A stretch of 64,000 nt of DNA from Clostridia bacterium (GCA_017517275.1 JAFWZX010000001.1:28596-92595), one strand, 5' to 3'; positions 45,192-54,708 are shown, numbered from the stretch's first letter. Notes: generated by a model not told the origin, from the sequence alone. Program-made: numbers and translations.

Positions 45192-47822
45192 ATGGCTGAT
45201 TACGAACTAAAAGTTTACGACTTGACATTAGATTATGAACATAATCCAACTCTTGCCAAAAACCATAATTTGCATTTCGCATGGAAGTTAGATGCAACCG
45301 GACAAAACGTCTGCCAAACAAACTATCACATTCAGATTTACCATAGAAAGGCAGCTTCCGATCAATACACACTTCTTTTCGACTCCGGAATTATTAATAG
45401 CAGCGAAAGCTACAACGTGACTTGCTCTGATATGAAAATCCCTTATGCAGCCGATTGCAAGGCTGTTGTCACCGTTACCGATAACAAAAATAATACTGCA
45501 CAGGCACAATGCTTTTTTTCTACTGCTCCCGATGACACTTTCTGGCAAAATGCCAAGTGGATAAAACCTTTAGAGCATATAAGCGGCTGGGCTCCGTATT
45601 TACGCACAAAATTCACTACAGAACATAAAGAAGTATTCAAAGCAGTTATGTATGCCTGCGGTCTCGGTTGCGCGGAATATTACGTAAATGGCGAGAAAAC
45701 CAACGATTATTACATTGATCCGCCTATGACAAATTACGAAAAAACAGTTCTTTATCGCAGCTTTGACGTAACCGACAAGATCAAAGACGGTGGAAACTGT
45801 GTTTGCATATTGTTAGGTGAAGGTTTTTATTCGCAAAGTCGCGTTTGGGACTATAAGGGATTTGTATACGGTGACGTTTGCGCTATTGCAAAGCTTGTTA
45901 TTACATATACAGACGGCACCGTGCAGGAAATCGTTACAGATATCGATAATTGGAAATATAAATACAGTCCGATTACAATTAATAATATTTACGGCGGTGA
46001 AATGTACGATTGTCGATTAGAGACCCCCGCCTTTTCACAGTTTGATTCAACAGACGCCGGTTGGGACTGCGTTATTGAAGACTTAACCTGTAAAGGAAAA
46101 CTGACTCCGTGCAATATGCCTCCTGTTAGAGCAATCCGCAAATTGCCTGCAATCAAAGTAAGTTGTGCCAGCGGAAAAAGTGACGGCGCTTGGATTTTTG
46201 ATATTGGAGAGAACATAGCCGGAATCGCAGAGTATCATTTACCTCAATCACCCAAAGGAGCTGTTTACGTATTCAGATACGTGGAAGTTCTAAGCAAAGG
46301 TGGAGAAAACGGCTATGCTGACCACCGTTCTATAGGAGCTTTCGCAACACAATGTATCCAACAAGACATTTATATTGCCAAGGGCACTCCCGGTGGAGAG
46401 ATATACCGTCCGCGTTTTTGCTACCATGGATTCCGATATATTGAGATTACAGGTATACATGATTTGTCAGAAGGATATGGAAAGATGCCCGGCAAGGAAA
46501 TCGTTACCGGAGTCGCGTTATCTACTGATTTTAAGTCCGCTGGAGAATTCGAAACTTCTCATGCAGATCTTAATAAATTACATAAATTAATGATAAATAC
46601 TTTCCGTTCAAACTTCCACGGTTTTCCAGAGGACTGTCCTGCGAGAGAGAAATGCGGTTGGTTGGGAGATGCTCAGATATCAGTAAATTGGGGCCTGTAT
46701 AATTATGAATCAGTTACTGCTTACGAAAAATATCTGGAGGATATCAGAACTACCAAGGAGGTCTACGGTACGTGGCAAATGATTGCTCCCGGAAAGCGCG
46801 GATGCGGAGACGCTACTCCTTTATGGGGCTGTGCGCAAATAATCATCCCTTATATTCTGTATAAATATTGCGCAGACAGCAGTTCTGTAACAAAGAATAT
46901 GGATCTTATGAAAGAATGGGTTGAGCACGAGCTTGCACGTAGTGATGACTATATTATCGACGTTGGTTTAGGAGACTGGTGCCCTCCAGGAGGAAATGAA
47001 GCCATAACGCGCATGCCTGTAAAACATTCATCCACATTTATGTTTTATGAAATATGCATACTCATGGCAGATTTGTGCAAGTATTTTTCACCATGCGACT
47101 GTGATTATTACATGGAGCTGGCAGAGAAAATCAAAGAATCTATTTTAAGAAATTTCTATAATTATGAAATACATTCTTTCGGATATTTCGGTTCCGACGG
47201 TGTAGCTTTGAAAATCGGATTGTACCCTTGCGGTGAAAAGGACTTATTGCTTCGTGCTTTGTTAGACGGAATCAAAAAAAGCGAATATGCAATGTATACC
47301 GGAATATATGCGAATAAATACCTTGTTCCTGCACTGTTTGAAAACGGTGCAGGCGACGTAGCGCTGCGTTTCCTCTTTAATAAAGAAAAAACCAGTTTCG
47401 GAACTATGATGGCAGACGGCGCCACAAGCATTTGGGAGGAGCTAGAGCTTTGCTCTAATCATCCGGTGGATAAAAGTGCTGCATCATATAACCATCCTAT
47501 GCACGGCGGTTTCTTATATTTCTGTTATGCTAATCTGGCAGGTTTCGTACCTACTTCACCCGGATTTGCCACCTTCGACTTCGCGCCATGCTACACACAG
47601 GAGATAAGATCCTACAAAGCATCTTATAATGCAATGATTGGCAGGATTGAGATGTCCTATGAGCAAGCTGCCGACGGCAGCCGCATTTATAAACTGAAAG
47701 TGCCTGCTAACTGTCGCTGTACTCTGCGAATCAGCTTTGCAGACACTCTGGAAGTCAATGGCAAACAAATGAAAAATGCTGAAATATTAAATTCCGGCGA
47801 ATATACTATTATTTGCAAATAA
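45192..47822 (+). CDS. Alpha-L-rhamnosidase, glycoside hydrolase family 78
   Basis: 876 residues without signal peptide, so cytoplasmic. The N-terminal fibronectin-like and beta-sandwich domains (FSTAPDDTFWQNAKWI, YLRTKFTTEHKEVFKAVMYACGLGCAEYYVNGEK) are followed by the alpha-barrel with the GH78 signature GFPEDCPAREKCGWLGDAQ at 477-495, which includes the catalytic acid region, then EKYLEDIRTTKE and the C-terminal beta domain. It releases rhamnose from oligosaccharides, for example from plant pectin or flavonoid glycosides. AAGGCGG precedes the ATG. Its 3' end overlaps the convergent DUF4091 gene by 14 bases within a palindrome. Confidence 0.93.
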   Translation: MADYELKVYDLTLDYEHNPTLAKNHNLHFAWKLDATGQNVCQTNYHIQIYHRKAASDQYTLLFDSGIINSSESYNVTCSDMKIPYAADCKAVVTVTDNKNNTAQAQCFFSTAPDDTFWQNAKWIKPLEHISGWAPYLRTKFTTEHKEVFKAVMYACGLGCAEYYVNGEKTNDYYIDPPMTNYEKTVLYRSFDVTDKIKDGGNCVCILLGEGFYSQSRVWDYKGFVYGDVCAIAKLVITYTDGTVQEIVTDIDNWKYKYSPITINNIYGGEMYDCRLETPAFSQFDSTDAGWDCVIEDLTCKGKLTPCNMPPVRAIRKLPAIKVSCASGKSDGAWIFDIGENIAGIAEYHLPQSPKGAVYVFRYVEVLSKGGENGYADHRSIGAFATQCIQQDIYIAKGTPGGEIYRPRFCYHGFRYIEITGIHDLSEGYGKMPGKEIVTGVALSTDFKSAGEFETSHADLNKLHKLMINTFRSNFHGFPEDCPAREKCGWLGDAQISVNWGLYNYESVTAYEKYLEDIRTTKEVYGTWQMIAPGKRGCGDATPLWGCAQIIIPYILYKYCADSSSVTKNMDLMKEWVEHELARSDDYIIDVGLGDWCPPGGNEAITRMPVKHSSTFMFYEICILMADLCKYFSPCDCDYYMELAEKIKESILRNFYNYEIHSFGYFGSDGVALKIGLYPCGEKDLLLRALLDGIKKSEYAMYTGIYANKYLVPALFENGAGDVALRFLFNKEKTSFGTMMADGATSIWEELELCSNHPVDKSAASYNHPMHGGFLYFCYANLAGFVPTSPGFATFDFAPCYTQEIRSYKASYNAMIGRIEMSYEQAADGSRIYKLKVPANCRCTLRISFADTLEVNGKQMKNAEILNSGEYTIICK

Positions 47823-47826
47823 TAGT
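47805..47826. repeat. Perfect 22-base palindrome at the shared 3' ends of two convergent genes
   Basis: ACTATTATTTG followed by CAAATAATAGT. Because it is a perfect palindrome, both genes end with the same residues TIICK and TAA. It may serve as a weak shared terminator or be chance. Confidence 0.85.
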
Positions 47827-49449
47827 CCGAACCAAATCATTAAAATCTTCTATACATTTTGTAATGGTGGCATGTCTTGTGTCACCATTATTTGTCATCA
47901 GGATTCTATCCAAAATAGCCTGTACATTTGAGGCATATTCAGGATATTCTGCCTTAATGTAACTGATTTTCGTTATATCACGACAACCCTGAGCTATCAT
48001 TTCATAGCGTACAGAAGACTTCGTTTCAACAACGTCGCTATGCTGCAATCCCGGATAAATCAGGAAAATATCTCCTGCCGCAAACAGTCGGTGCATACTT
48101 GTATTCAAAGGATCTTCGTTAAAAGCATCAAGTGCCCATCTTAAGAAACCATTACAACCGAGCTTTGCTATGTACCACATCGTATCAAGACCTTGATACG
48201 GTTCGCTGTGAAGAGAACTTCCACTGGCGCCGCACGTGTACAGAGTTGTTATCAGACCTAATTCGTCACGTCTTTTTATTATTCTTGACATCTTTTCACT
48301 ATCAAGATGAAAGCTAAACGACAATGTATCAATATGATCAAACAAAGGTTCACAATCAAAGGAAAAAACGGCTAAAGATATCTTAAACTTCTGATTTTTA
48401 TCATTTCTAACAGAATCAACAACATCTATGGCTTCCTTTACCAAGTCATAATGTCTCTCATCCATAGAAATATATACTCTGTCAAAAACTCCGGTCTGCA
48501 TTGTATGCTTCATATAATCCGTTAAGAATGTACGCCATATTTCAATCCATTCATTGCTTCCGATCGGATGAGATTCTGTAATGATGCCACCGGTGGCTTT
48601 ATTCAGATAAGTAAAATTGTTTCCCCAATTCACAATTGAGAAAGATAAAATAGGACCTGTAATACCTGCCTTTTCGTTCAGCCTCACCCATTTATCAAAA
48701 TCTGTATAATCAAATGAAAAAGTACCATCTATTTCCTTTATCCACTTGACCATAGAAGGATACGGGTCGGGAGTCTGCCAATTCCACGGATCCTCTGTAA
48801 TGGTAACCGTAACGCAGTTTCCTCCGGCCTTTTTATACAAAGCAATCTGAGAAAGCAATTGCTCATCATATTTTGAATCCAGATGGGTATTGTATATACT
48901 TTTCATTCCTTCAGGGAAAGCTTCTGCTACCGTTTTCCCTGAGTAATATCTGTTACTTGTATATGGATATTGCCAAAGTTCAAGATAAGCAGAATTAGGA
49001 GGAAGCGTTATATCTAAAATCTCCAATCTCACGTCAAAATTAATTATTTCTTCGCAGGCTTTTACACAAAGCTTAAAATCATAACATCCGGCAATCGACT
49101 TTTGTGTCGTTTCAACCTCAATCCAAACGCTATATAAATTGCCCGCTGTCATTTTCCACGGGCCGTGAGAATATAAAATATCCGGAATATCTTTATCGAT
49201 ATCATGTGCATGACAAGGTTTAATAAACATGCTTTTTATGTTTATCATATTACCTATTTGTTCATCTATTAAGCACTCTATTGTTACGTCTGATACATCT
49301 GCTTTGCAAAATATATCAATTTTCCCAAAACAGCTATCTGCTTTCCATGCGCAAAGCTTCATAGCTTTATCATCCGGATACAAATGACTGTCCTCCGCCG
49401 CATAGGAATTCTTCAGTGGGTCTGCAACCCAGGCAATTATTTTACTCAT
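47809..49449 (-). CDS. DUF4091 protein, possible glycoside hydrolase
   Basis: 546 residues. The N-terminal beta domain (about 1-160) leads to LEILDITLPPNSAYLELWQYPYTSNRYY, and a barrel domain follows with GGNCVTVTITEDPW, FDRVYISMDERHYD and YPGLQHSDVVETKSSVRYEMIAQGCRDI, which match DUF4091, a family related to GH123. The DE pair in MDERH is the likely catalytic site by analogy. No signal peptide. The ATG at 49449 has GGAGG five bases upstream; the ATGs before it lie in or before that site. Its neighbours suggest a part in plant glycan use. Confidence 0.75.
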   Translation of the reverse strand: MSKIIAWVADPLKNSYAAEDSHLYPDDKAMKLCAWKADSCFGKIDIFCKADVSDVTIECLIDEQIGNMINIKSMFIKPCHAHDIDKDIPDILYSHGPWKMTAGNLYSVWIEVETTQKSIAGCYDFKLCVKACEEIINFDVRLEILDITLPPNSAYLELWQYPYTSNRYYSGKTVAEAFPEGMKSIYNTHLDSKYDEQLLSQIALYKKAGGNCVTVTITEDPWNWQTPDPYPSMVKWIKEIDGTFSFDYTDFDKWVRLNEKAGITGPILSFSIVNWGNNFTYLNKATGGIITESHPIGSNEWIEIWRTFLTDYMKHTMQTGVFDRVYISMDERHYDLVKEAIDVVDSVRNDKNQKFKISLAVFSFDCEPLFDHIDTLSFSFHLDSEKMSRIIKRRDELGLITTLYTCGASGSSLHSEPYQGLDTMWYIAKLGCNGFLRWALDAFNEDPLNTSMHRLFAAGDIFLIYPGLQHSDVVETKSSVRYEMIAQGCRDITKISYIKAEYPEYASNVQAILDRILMTNNGDTRHATITKCIEDFNDLVRTIICK

Positions 49450-49465
49450 GAGAACCTCCATGTTG

Positions 49466-50335
49466 TTATTCAATTATTTCTTCTTCATTTTCAAACTTTT
49501 CAGTATTATGATGGTGTGCCTGTTTCTTTTTTACTATGGTAACATCCTCAGCCTTGAATACTAACAGTTCTGCTTCTGTTTCAGTATTGAGTTTAACCTT
49601 TAACGTTTCTCTTAAAAGATTTACATCTTCAACCACTCCGCGTCCCTCCGGAGTATCCACAATAGATCCAATTCCGGGCAACCGCGCTAATGCGTCTTCA
49701 TAAGCTTCTTGTTCGTATTTAAGGCAACACATAAGTCTTCCGCACGTACCGGAAATTTTTGTAGGATTCAGGGAAAGATTCTGTTCTTTTGCCATTTTAA
49801 TCGACACCGGTTGAAAATCCGGCATGCTTGACGCGCAACAAATCGGTCTGCCGCAAACACCTAAGCCGCCGACTGTCTTAGCTTGATCTCTTACGCCTAC
49901 CTGACGCAGTTCAATTCTTGTTTTAAATATTGAAGCAAGGTCTTTTACTAGATCACGGAAATCGATTCTCGAATCTGCAATAAAGAAAAACATAATTTTA
50001 TTATTATCAAACGTATACTCTACATCGATCAATTTCATTTCTAACTTATGTTTCTTAATACATTCATTACAAATTTTGAAAGCTTCTTTTTCTTTTATTT
50101 TGTTTTGAGCATGAATCTCAAGATCCTCATCAGTAGCGATGCGAATTACGTCCTTAAGCGGTGCTACAATCTTACTCTCATCTACATCACGTATACCTAT
50201 GATAACGTCGGCACATTCTACACCCCGCGCCGTCTCAACTAAAACCTTTTGGCCCGCCTTGATATCCATTTCTCCCGGACTAAAATAATAGACCTTTCCT
50301 GTATTATTAAAACGAATTCCGATTATTCTGACCAT
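49466..50335 (-). CDS. ricT: PSP1-domain protein RicT (YaaT)
   Basis: 289 residues. The cysteine-rich core GGLGVCGRPICCASSMPDFQPVSIKMAKEQNLSLNP and ISGTCGRLMCCLKYE is diagnostic. In Bacillus RicT works with RicA and RicF in a [4Fe-4S] complex that directs RNase Y and affects sporulation and biofilm. The 29-base overlap with holB and the DarA gene upstream reproduce the Bacillus yaaQ-holB-yaaT neighbourhood. The C-terminus is acidic. Confidence 0.94.
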   Translation of the reverse strand: MVRIIGIRFNNTGKVYYFSPGEMDIKAGQKVLVETARGVECADVIIGIRDVDESKIVAPLKDVIRIATDEDLEIHAQNKIKEKEAFKICNECIKKHKLEMKLIDVEYTFDNNKIMFFFIADSRIDFRDLVKDLASIFKTRIELRQVGVRDQAKTVGGLGVCGRPICCASSMPDFQPVSIKMAKEQNLSLNPTKISGTCGRLMCCLKYEQEAYEDALARLPGIGSIVDTPEGRGVVEDVNLLRETLKVKLNTETEAELLVFKAEDVTIVKKKQAHHHNTEKFENEEEIIE

Positions 50336-51314
50336 TTTTTGTTCTCGCTTTCCTTATCTCATCGTAAATTTTGATTGCCAAGCTATTTGTAGCAAGCCTG
50401 TAGTTTACATTTTGCTTTATTTGTTTCCACGTACGTTCTGTATATTCAAGACAGTGAGCTACCTTATAATAGCTTATTTTATTATACAAATCAACTTTAT
50501 TGGATTCAACACCGATTTTTACTAACAGGTTTCTGAACTCAAGCATAAGAAAATAAAACAATATATCCTTTTTTTCCTGATTGTCATTAAATAGTTTTTG
50601 TAATAAATGGTAGACTCTTCCGTCCTCATCAGACGGAGCATTAGCAAGTTTATCCAGCAATTGTTTTACTTGCGTTCTGACTTTTGTGTATTCTTCACTA
50701 TTAATCGCGCTAAGACTTCTTCCTATAGACCCGTCAGAAAAATCACAAATTTGCTCAATCCTGTCCTCATCCGTTATACCGGCCTTGGAAAATAATACAT
50801 TTTTTATTTCATCTCGCGTATTTCTGGCAAAATCTATTTGTGTGCTTCTTGATTTGATAGTATCTATCAAGGCTGAAACATTGCTGCAAATCATAATAAT
50901 AACAGCATAAGCCGGTGGTTCCTCTAACGTTTTAAGTAAAGCGTTCTGCGCCTGTAAAGTCATAAGTTCACTGTTTTCTATAATAAAAAACTTATATTTG
51001 CTATATTCAGGGGCAGTGATAATCATGTTTTCTAAGGCTCTTATCTCATCTACACCTATTGAGGCCTTTTTTCCCGTGTTGATTGTGACGACGTCCGGAT
51101 TTGTTCCATTTTGGCAAAGTATACAGCTGGTACAATTTCCGCATGCTGTCTGGGTATCACACGTAGACATCATGATAAAATCCATAGCTGCGGTTTTCCG
51201 TCCCACGCCCTCAGGACCATTGAAAATATACGCCTGCCTTACACGACCGCTTTGTACAGCTTCGCTTAATATATGTTTTACATTATCCTGGCCTATAAGG
51301 TTTGAAAAAATCAT
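50307..51314 (-). CDS. holB: DNA polymerase III subunit delta'
   Basis: 335 residues of the clamp loader. GQDNVKHILSEAV opens the protein, and GPEGVGRKT is the altered Walker A of delta'. CGNCTSCILCQNG is the zinc site, NALLKTLEEPPAYAVIIMICSN the sensor region, and SRSTQIDF follows. The delta' protein does not hydrolyse ATP in most bacteria. It starts seven bases after darA and its last 29 bases overlap ricT. Confidence 0.93.
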   Translation of the reverse strand: MIFSNLIGQDNVKHILSEAVQSGRVRQAYIFNGPEGVGRKTAAMDFIMMSTCDTQTACGNCTSCILCQNGTNPDVVTINTGKKASIGVDEIRALENMIITAPEYSKYKFFIIENSELMTLQAQNALLKTLEEPPAYAVIIMICSNVSALIDTIKSRSTQIDFARNTRDEIKNVLFSKAGITDEDRIEQICDFSDGSIGRSLSAINSEEYTKVRTQVKQLLDKLANAPSDEDGRVYHLLQKLFNDNQEKKDILFYFLMLEFRNLLVKIGVESNKVDLYNKISYYKVAHCLEYTERTWKQIKQNVNYRLATNSLAIKIYDEIRKARTKNGQNNRNSF

Positions 51315-51321
51315 AATAATA

Positions 51322-51633
51322 TCAGTATTTTATAAATTGTTCCACGTCAACAACAAACACAGTAGCTCCACCGACAGTCACTTCTATCGGATATGACATT
51401 CCGGCAACCTGGCTTGAACTGATGCTTTTTGTTGTGCTTCTTGATCTCGCTTCAATTACAGATAACACGGCCTGAACATGTTCTTCCTCAACACCCACAA
51501 GAAGTGTTGTGTTACCAGCCCTAAGAAATCCACCTGTTGAACACATACGGGTGACTCTGTAATCGTTAGCGTTGAGTTCATCCATTACGTTGGATGCATC
51601 ATCATCGTTAACAATTGCTAATATTAATTTCAT
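51322..51633 (-). CDS. darA: Cyclic-di-AMP receptor of the PII-like family
   Basis: 103 residues: MKLILAIVNDDDASNVMDELNANDYRVTRMCSTGGFLRAGNTTLLVG is the conserved part of DarA (PstA, YaaQ), a trimeric PII-like protein that binds c-di-AMP. The gap between beta strands with STGGFLR holds the ligand residues. It overlaps the aldo/keto reductase gene by 26 bases, with AAGGAG inside that gene ten bases before the ATG. Its presence implies c-di-AMP signalling. Confidence 0.95.
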   Translation of the reverse strand: MKLILAIVNDDDASNVMDELNANDYRVTRMCSTGGFLRAGNTTLLVGVEEEHVQAVLSVIEARSRSTTKSISSSQVAGMSYPIEVTVGGATVFVVDVEQFIKY

Positions 51634-52612
51634 ACGGATTCATCTCCTTGTTTATATCTTCTGTAAGAAAGGCTTGGGAAATCTCTGCACTCTTCATTGT
51701 GTCTTCTAAATGCGCAATATTTTTGCATCCTACAATTGCATAGCTACAGAGTTTTCCTTTAATTATAGGCAAAAGTGCTAATTGTGAGATTGTTGCTGAC
51801 GATACCTGCTTTTGCAATTTTTTCAAAGTATAATACATCGCAATGTTATCATCATTAGAATATCGCAGTCCTGCTTTTCCGTCAGGTAAAATCAGCGTAC
51901 CATCGTCGTTTTCTTTAATTTTGCTGAAAAAGCCTTTTGCTTGTGATGAAAATGCAAACACAGGAATTTGATTTTTCATATACCCGTAATATTCCTGACT
52001 GTTCATTTCTACAAGCGTGTCATCCTTATCCGTACCCGGTGTGACTCTAGCAAGACTCCAGCGTATTTGACTGGCTTTTATGCCATCTAAATTATTTTTT
52101 TGCGCGCATTCGTTAGCTTCGTTAATTCTTTTGCAGGTCCAATTAGAAACGCCCCAGTTTGAAATCATTCCTTGTTTGATAAACTCATTCATCCACTGTA
52201 CAATCTCTTCTGTAGGGATACAAAGATTATCTCTGTGAAGCCAATACATATCAATCGAATCTATCCCCAATAGCGACAAACTACTTTCTAAATCTTCCCG
52301 TATGTTCTTATATGAAAGTCTCGACTTGTGATAGTCCTCAAGACAGGGGAACCCCCCTTTTGTTGAAATATATACTCCCTTTTTCCCTCTTTGTCTGAGC
52401 CATTTGCCTATAACCTTCTCGCTCATATGCTTCTCGCCGGGCAAATAATCAGAATACACATGTGCAGTATCTATCATGTTTCCGCCATTTTCACAAAAAT
52501 AATCCATAAGGCGAAAACTGTCCTCAGGAGATATCAGCTTTCCGAAATAATCGGTACCGAGTACTATCTTACTGCAATTAATCCCGGTATTACCAACGAG
52601 GCTATAAATCAT
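51608..52612 (-). CDS. Aldo/keto reductase
   Basis: 334 residues from the ATG at 52612. The barrel carries the family tetrad in sequence: D and Y in MIDTAHVYSDY, K in STKGG and H in YWLHRDN; KASQIRWSLAR and ISQLALLPIIKGKLCSYAIVGCKN are typical of the C-terminal part. The cofactor is NADPH or NADH and the substrate is not predictable. The TTG three codons earlier lies in the end of the previous gene and is not preferred. Its 3' end overlaps darA. Confidence 0.87.
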   Translation of the reverse strand: MIYSLVGNTGINCSKIVLGTDYFGKLISPEDSFRLMDYFCENGGNMIDTAHVYSDYLPGEKHMSEKVIGKWLRQRGKKGVYISTKGGFPCLEDYHKSRLSYKNIREDLESSLSLLGIDSIDMYWLHRDNLCIPTEEIVQWMNEFIKQGMISNWGVSNWTCKRINEANECAQKNNLDGIKASQIRWSLARVTPGTDKDDTLVEMNSQEYYGYMKNQIPVFAFSSQAKGFFSKIKENDDGTLILPDGKAGLRYSNDDNIAMYYTLKKLQKQVSSATISQLALLPIIKGKLCSYAIVGCKNIAHLEDTMKSAEISQAFLTEDINKEMNPYEINISNC

Positions 52613-52613
52613 A

Positions 52614-53069
52614 TTAACCAATTCCCATCTTCAAAGCCGTTATTTCTTTTATTTCTAACTCAATTTCTTTATTAATTCTGTTTATATCTCTTTTGATGTC
52701 CTCAACCGTTTCTTCAACCTTAACATCTCTGCGATCCCTTTGATTATTATAGTTATTTCGTCTGCGTTGGTTACCAAATTGCTGAGTACTGTTTTGTCCT
52801 TCACGGTTAACGTCTTTTTGAGGATCTCTTTTATCATTTACCGCTTCACGCACGTGTTCTTGTGACCGTGTTATATCACGAGGGGCTTCTGCGTTATTAT
52901 TTTTGTTTCTATTATAATACCCTCTGTTTTTATTAGGATAAAATCTCTTTTGTCCTCCCTGATTTGTCTGAGGATTTGATCCTTGTTTATTACCTTGATG
53001 GGAAGAATTACTATTATGATTCAGATTTTGATTGTTATTGGGTAACTGGTTATTATTCTCTACTGACAA
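52614..53069 (-). CDS. Asn/Gln-rich basic protein with C-terminal helix, unknown
   Basis: 151 residues from a TTG start with AAGGA upstream. Residues 1-105 are low complexity, rich in Asn, Gln, Arg and Lys with Gly/Tyr (NKNRGYYNRNKNNN, NQRRRNNYNNQRDRR). Residues 113-148 look like an amphipathic helix (VEDIKRDINRINKEIELEIKEI). This could be an RNA-binding or phase-separating protein, but no family is recognised. It begins 22 bases after the next gene upstream (53092-53685). A run of seven T's lies just before the start. Confidence 0.55.
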   Translation of the reverse strand: MSVENNNQLPNNNQNLNHNSNSSHQGNKQGSNPQTNQGGQKRFYPNKNRGYYNRNKNNNAEAPRDITRSQEHVREAVNDKRDPQKDVNREGQNSTQQFGNQRRRNNYNNQRDRRDVKVEETVEDIKRDINRINKEIELEIKEITALKMGIG

Positions 53070-53091
53070 AAAAATTCATTCCTTTCTTTGT

Positions 53092-53685
53092 TTATATTTC
53101 TTTGCGGCAATTTTTTCTAACAATCGCCTCTACGAGCCCTGTTTCCTTTGAAATAAATAAAATATAATCATTATCTTCTTCACTTATATACCTGTCTGCT
53201 ACGTCGTTACTTGTATAGTATGCATATAAAGCAATATCTTTAAAAGCATCTGAAGCATCATCTGCATTGTAAAAAAGTCTATTACAATAAAGTTGCTCTG
53301 AAGAATGATAAAGCAGTGCTTCATCTTTATTTGCATCATATTTCTCTATCATATAAGGCAATATAGTGCATGTTATTAGACAACGAGGCGCTCTGTAAGT
53401 ACCTATTTTATATTGTTCCTGCGGAACGATACTTTGTTCATATCTTTTGTCCACAAGTGAATCATCAGCAATAAACGTCTTGTTATCCGGAATAATAATC
53501 TTTACCGGAACAACATTATCATTTTTTGCATGATAGTCAGCAGGATGTAAATATGCTTCAAAACAACTAACGTCAATACCGTGAACAGGAATAGTCTTTG
53601 TGCGTTGCTTATCCCTTTTAAGTCCGCACTCCAACACTTCCTCCAGCTCGTCTTTATTAATAAAATAAAAAGCCTTCACTTGCAA
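53092..53685 (-). CDS. Unknown protein at the end of the Tad locus
   Basis: 197 residues from a TTG start with GAGAGGA six bases upstream. No membrane helix or signal peptide. The first residues FYFINKDELEEVLECGLK and the later PVKIIIPDNKTFIADDSLVD loosely resemble proteins that begin with a conditional ligand-binding or ADP-ribosyl-like fold, but this is too weak for a call. Mixed charge, several Cys and Tyr. It lies 37 bases after the last pseudopilin-like gene, so it may belong to the same transcript. Confidence 0.5.
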   Translation of the reverse strand: MQVKAFYFINKDELEEVLECGLKRDKQRTKTIPVHGIDVSCFEAYLHPADYHAKNDNVVPVKIIIPDNKTFIADDSLVDKRYEQSIVPQEQYKIGTYRAPRCLITCTILPYMIEKYDANKDEALLYHSSEQLYCNRLFYNADDASDAFKDIALYAYYTSNDVADRYISEEDNDYILFISKETGLVEAIVRKNCRKEI

Positions 53686-53722
53686 AAATATCCTCTCGTG
53701 AATTGTGTTTATATCCCGTTTA

Positions 53723-54265
53723 TTATATATTTATACGGGGAAAAATGCAATATCCCACCACATTATACGTGTATTCCCCATTTCTTTCTTCATATGTAAC
53801 GGTAAATACCGTAACGCCTTGTATATTGTTAAATATTTTATTTTTTATGTACTCGTCTGAGCAGGCAACATTAATATTTACAAGAGGTTCACTGAATTCT
53901 ATTAATTCATATAGAATATTATTCACTACGGTTACAACAGTCTTTTCGGTCATTCCCGCAGTTGATATATCTGCAACTATTTTTCCGGACGAATCCACTC
54001 CTCGGATATTCTTTTCGTAAACAAAGATACCGCCTGTTATTTTATCAGATATCAAGGACTGCAATTCTCTTATATAACGGCCCTCATCTACACAAACATT
54101 CATGTCTGCGTCATAACTTGCATACTCCGTCACGATTCTCCCGGCAAGGTTAATATTTTGTTTGTCTATGCGTCTATTTACATTGTCGCACACTCTGACA
54201 CTTACCATTACAAAGCCTGATACAAATAAAAAAATAACAAGAATAAATGCAATTGCGTGATGCAT
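53723..54265 (-). CDS. Pseudopilin-like protein of the Tad locus
   Basis: 180 residues with one hydrophobic segment at about 4-24 (IAFILVIFLFVSGFVMVSVRV) and a soluble domain. AGGAGG lies six bases before the ATG. The shape, a short N-terminal helix followed by a beta-rich domain, is that of TadE/TadF or minor pilin proteins, although no family motif is seen. It starts 13 bases after the preceding gene. Confidence 0.6.
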   Translation of the reverse strand: MHHAIAFILVIFLFVSGFVMVSVRVCDNVNRRIDKQNINLAGRIVTEYASYDADMNVCVDEGRYIRELQSLISDKITGGIFVYEKNIRGVDSSGKIVADISTAGMTEKTVVTVVNNILYELIEFSEPLVNINVACSDEYIKNKIFNNIQGVTVFTVTYEERNGEYTYNVVGYCIFPRINI

Positions 54266-54278
54266 TCCACCCCTCCTA

Positions 54279-54686
54279 TCAGCCTATAACAGCCGTCTTG
54301 ACAGCCGCAATACTGCCTTTCGAGCCGGTCAGGCGCTCAAGCAGAGACTGATCAAGGCAAGCAACACTTATTATTACCCGGTCTCCTCTTTCCAACGGGA
54401 CATCAATTATTTCCTCTATTCCGAAATAATATGTCGTTCGACCTTCACTTTTGTCCTTTAGTAACAACTGTATTGTACAATCTCCGTATTTTGATACATT
54501 TTCACAAAGATAATGATAAACATCAGAAGATACCGTTCCTTCTGTAGATATAGTATCCGCTACATCATAGCAAATATCATTTATTCTCTCTGTTATTGTA
54601 ATATGCATCATAAACGTCACTGCAATTAATATCATATATACAAATACAGTAACTGATATAATTTGGAAAACTACTTTCCCGGTCAT
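54279..54686 (-). CDS. Pseudopilin-like protein of the Tad locus
   Basis: 135 residues from the ATG at 54686, chosen because GGGAGG lies six bases before it; the frame is open 27 codons further. A hydrophobic segment is at about 4-27 (VVFQIISVTVFVYMILIAVTFMM), followed by a soluble domain. It follows the Flp-like pilin, with a perfect hairpin in the spacer. No motif. Confidence 0.6.
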   Translation of the reverse strand: MTGKVVFQIISVTVFVYMILIAVTFMMHITITERINDICYDVADTISTEGTVSSDVYHYLCENVSKYGDCTIQLLLKDKSEGRTTYYFGIEEIIDVPLERGDRVIISVACLDQSLLERLTGSKGSIAAVKTAVIG

Positions 54687-54708
54687 AAAGTACCTCCCTA
54701 TAAGTTCA

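Noticed and set aside
45031..45372. 113-codon minus-strand frame across the GH78 start
   Set aside because: It covers a terminator hairpin and the GH78 promoter and has no ribosome binding site.
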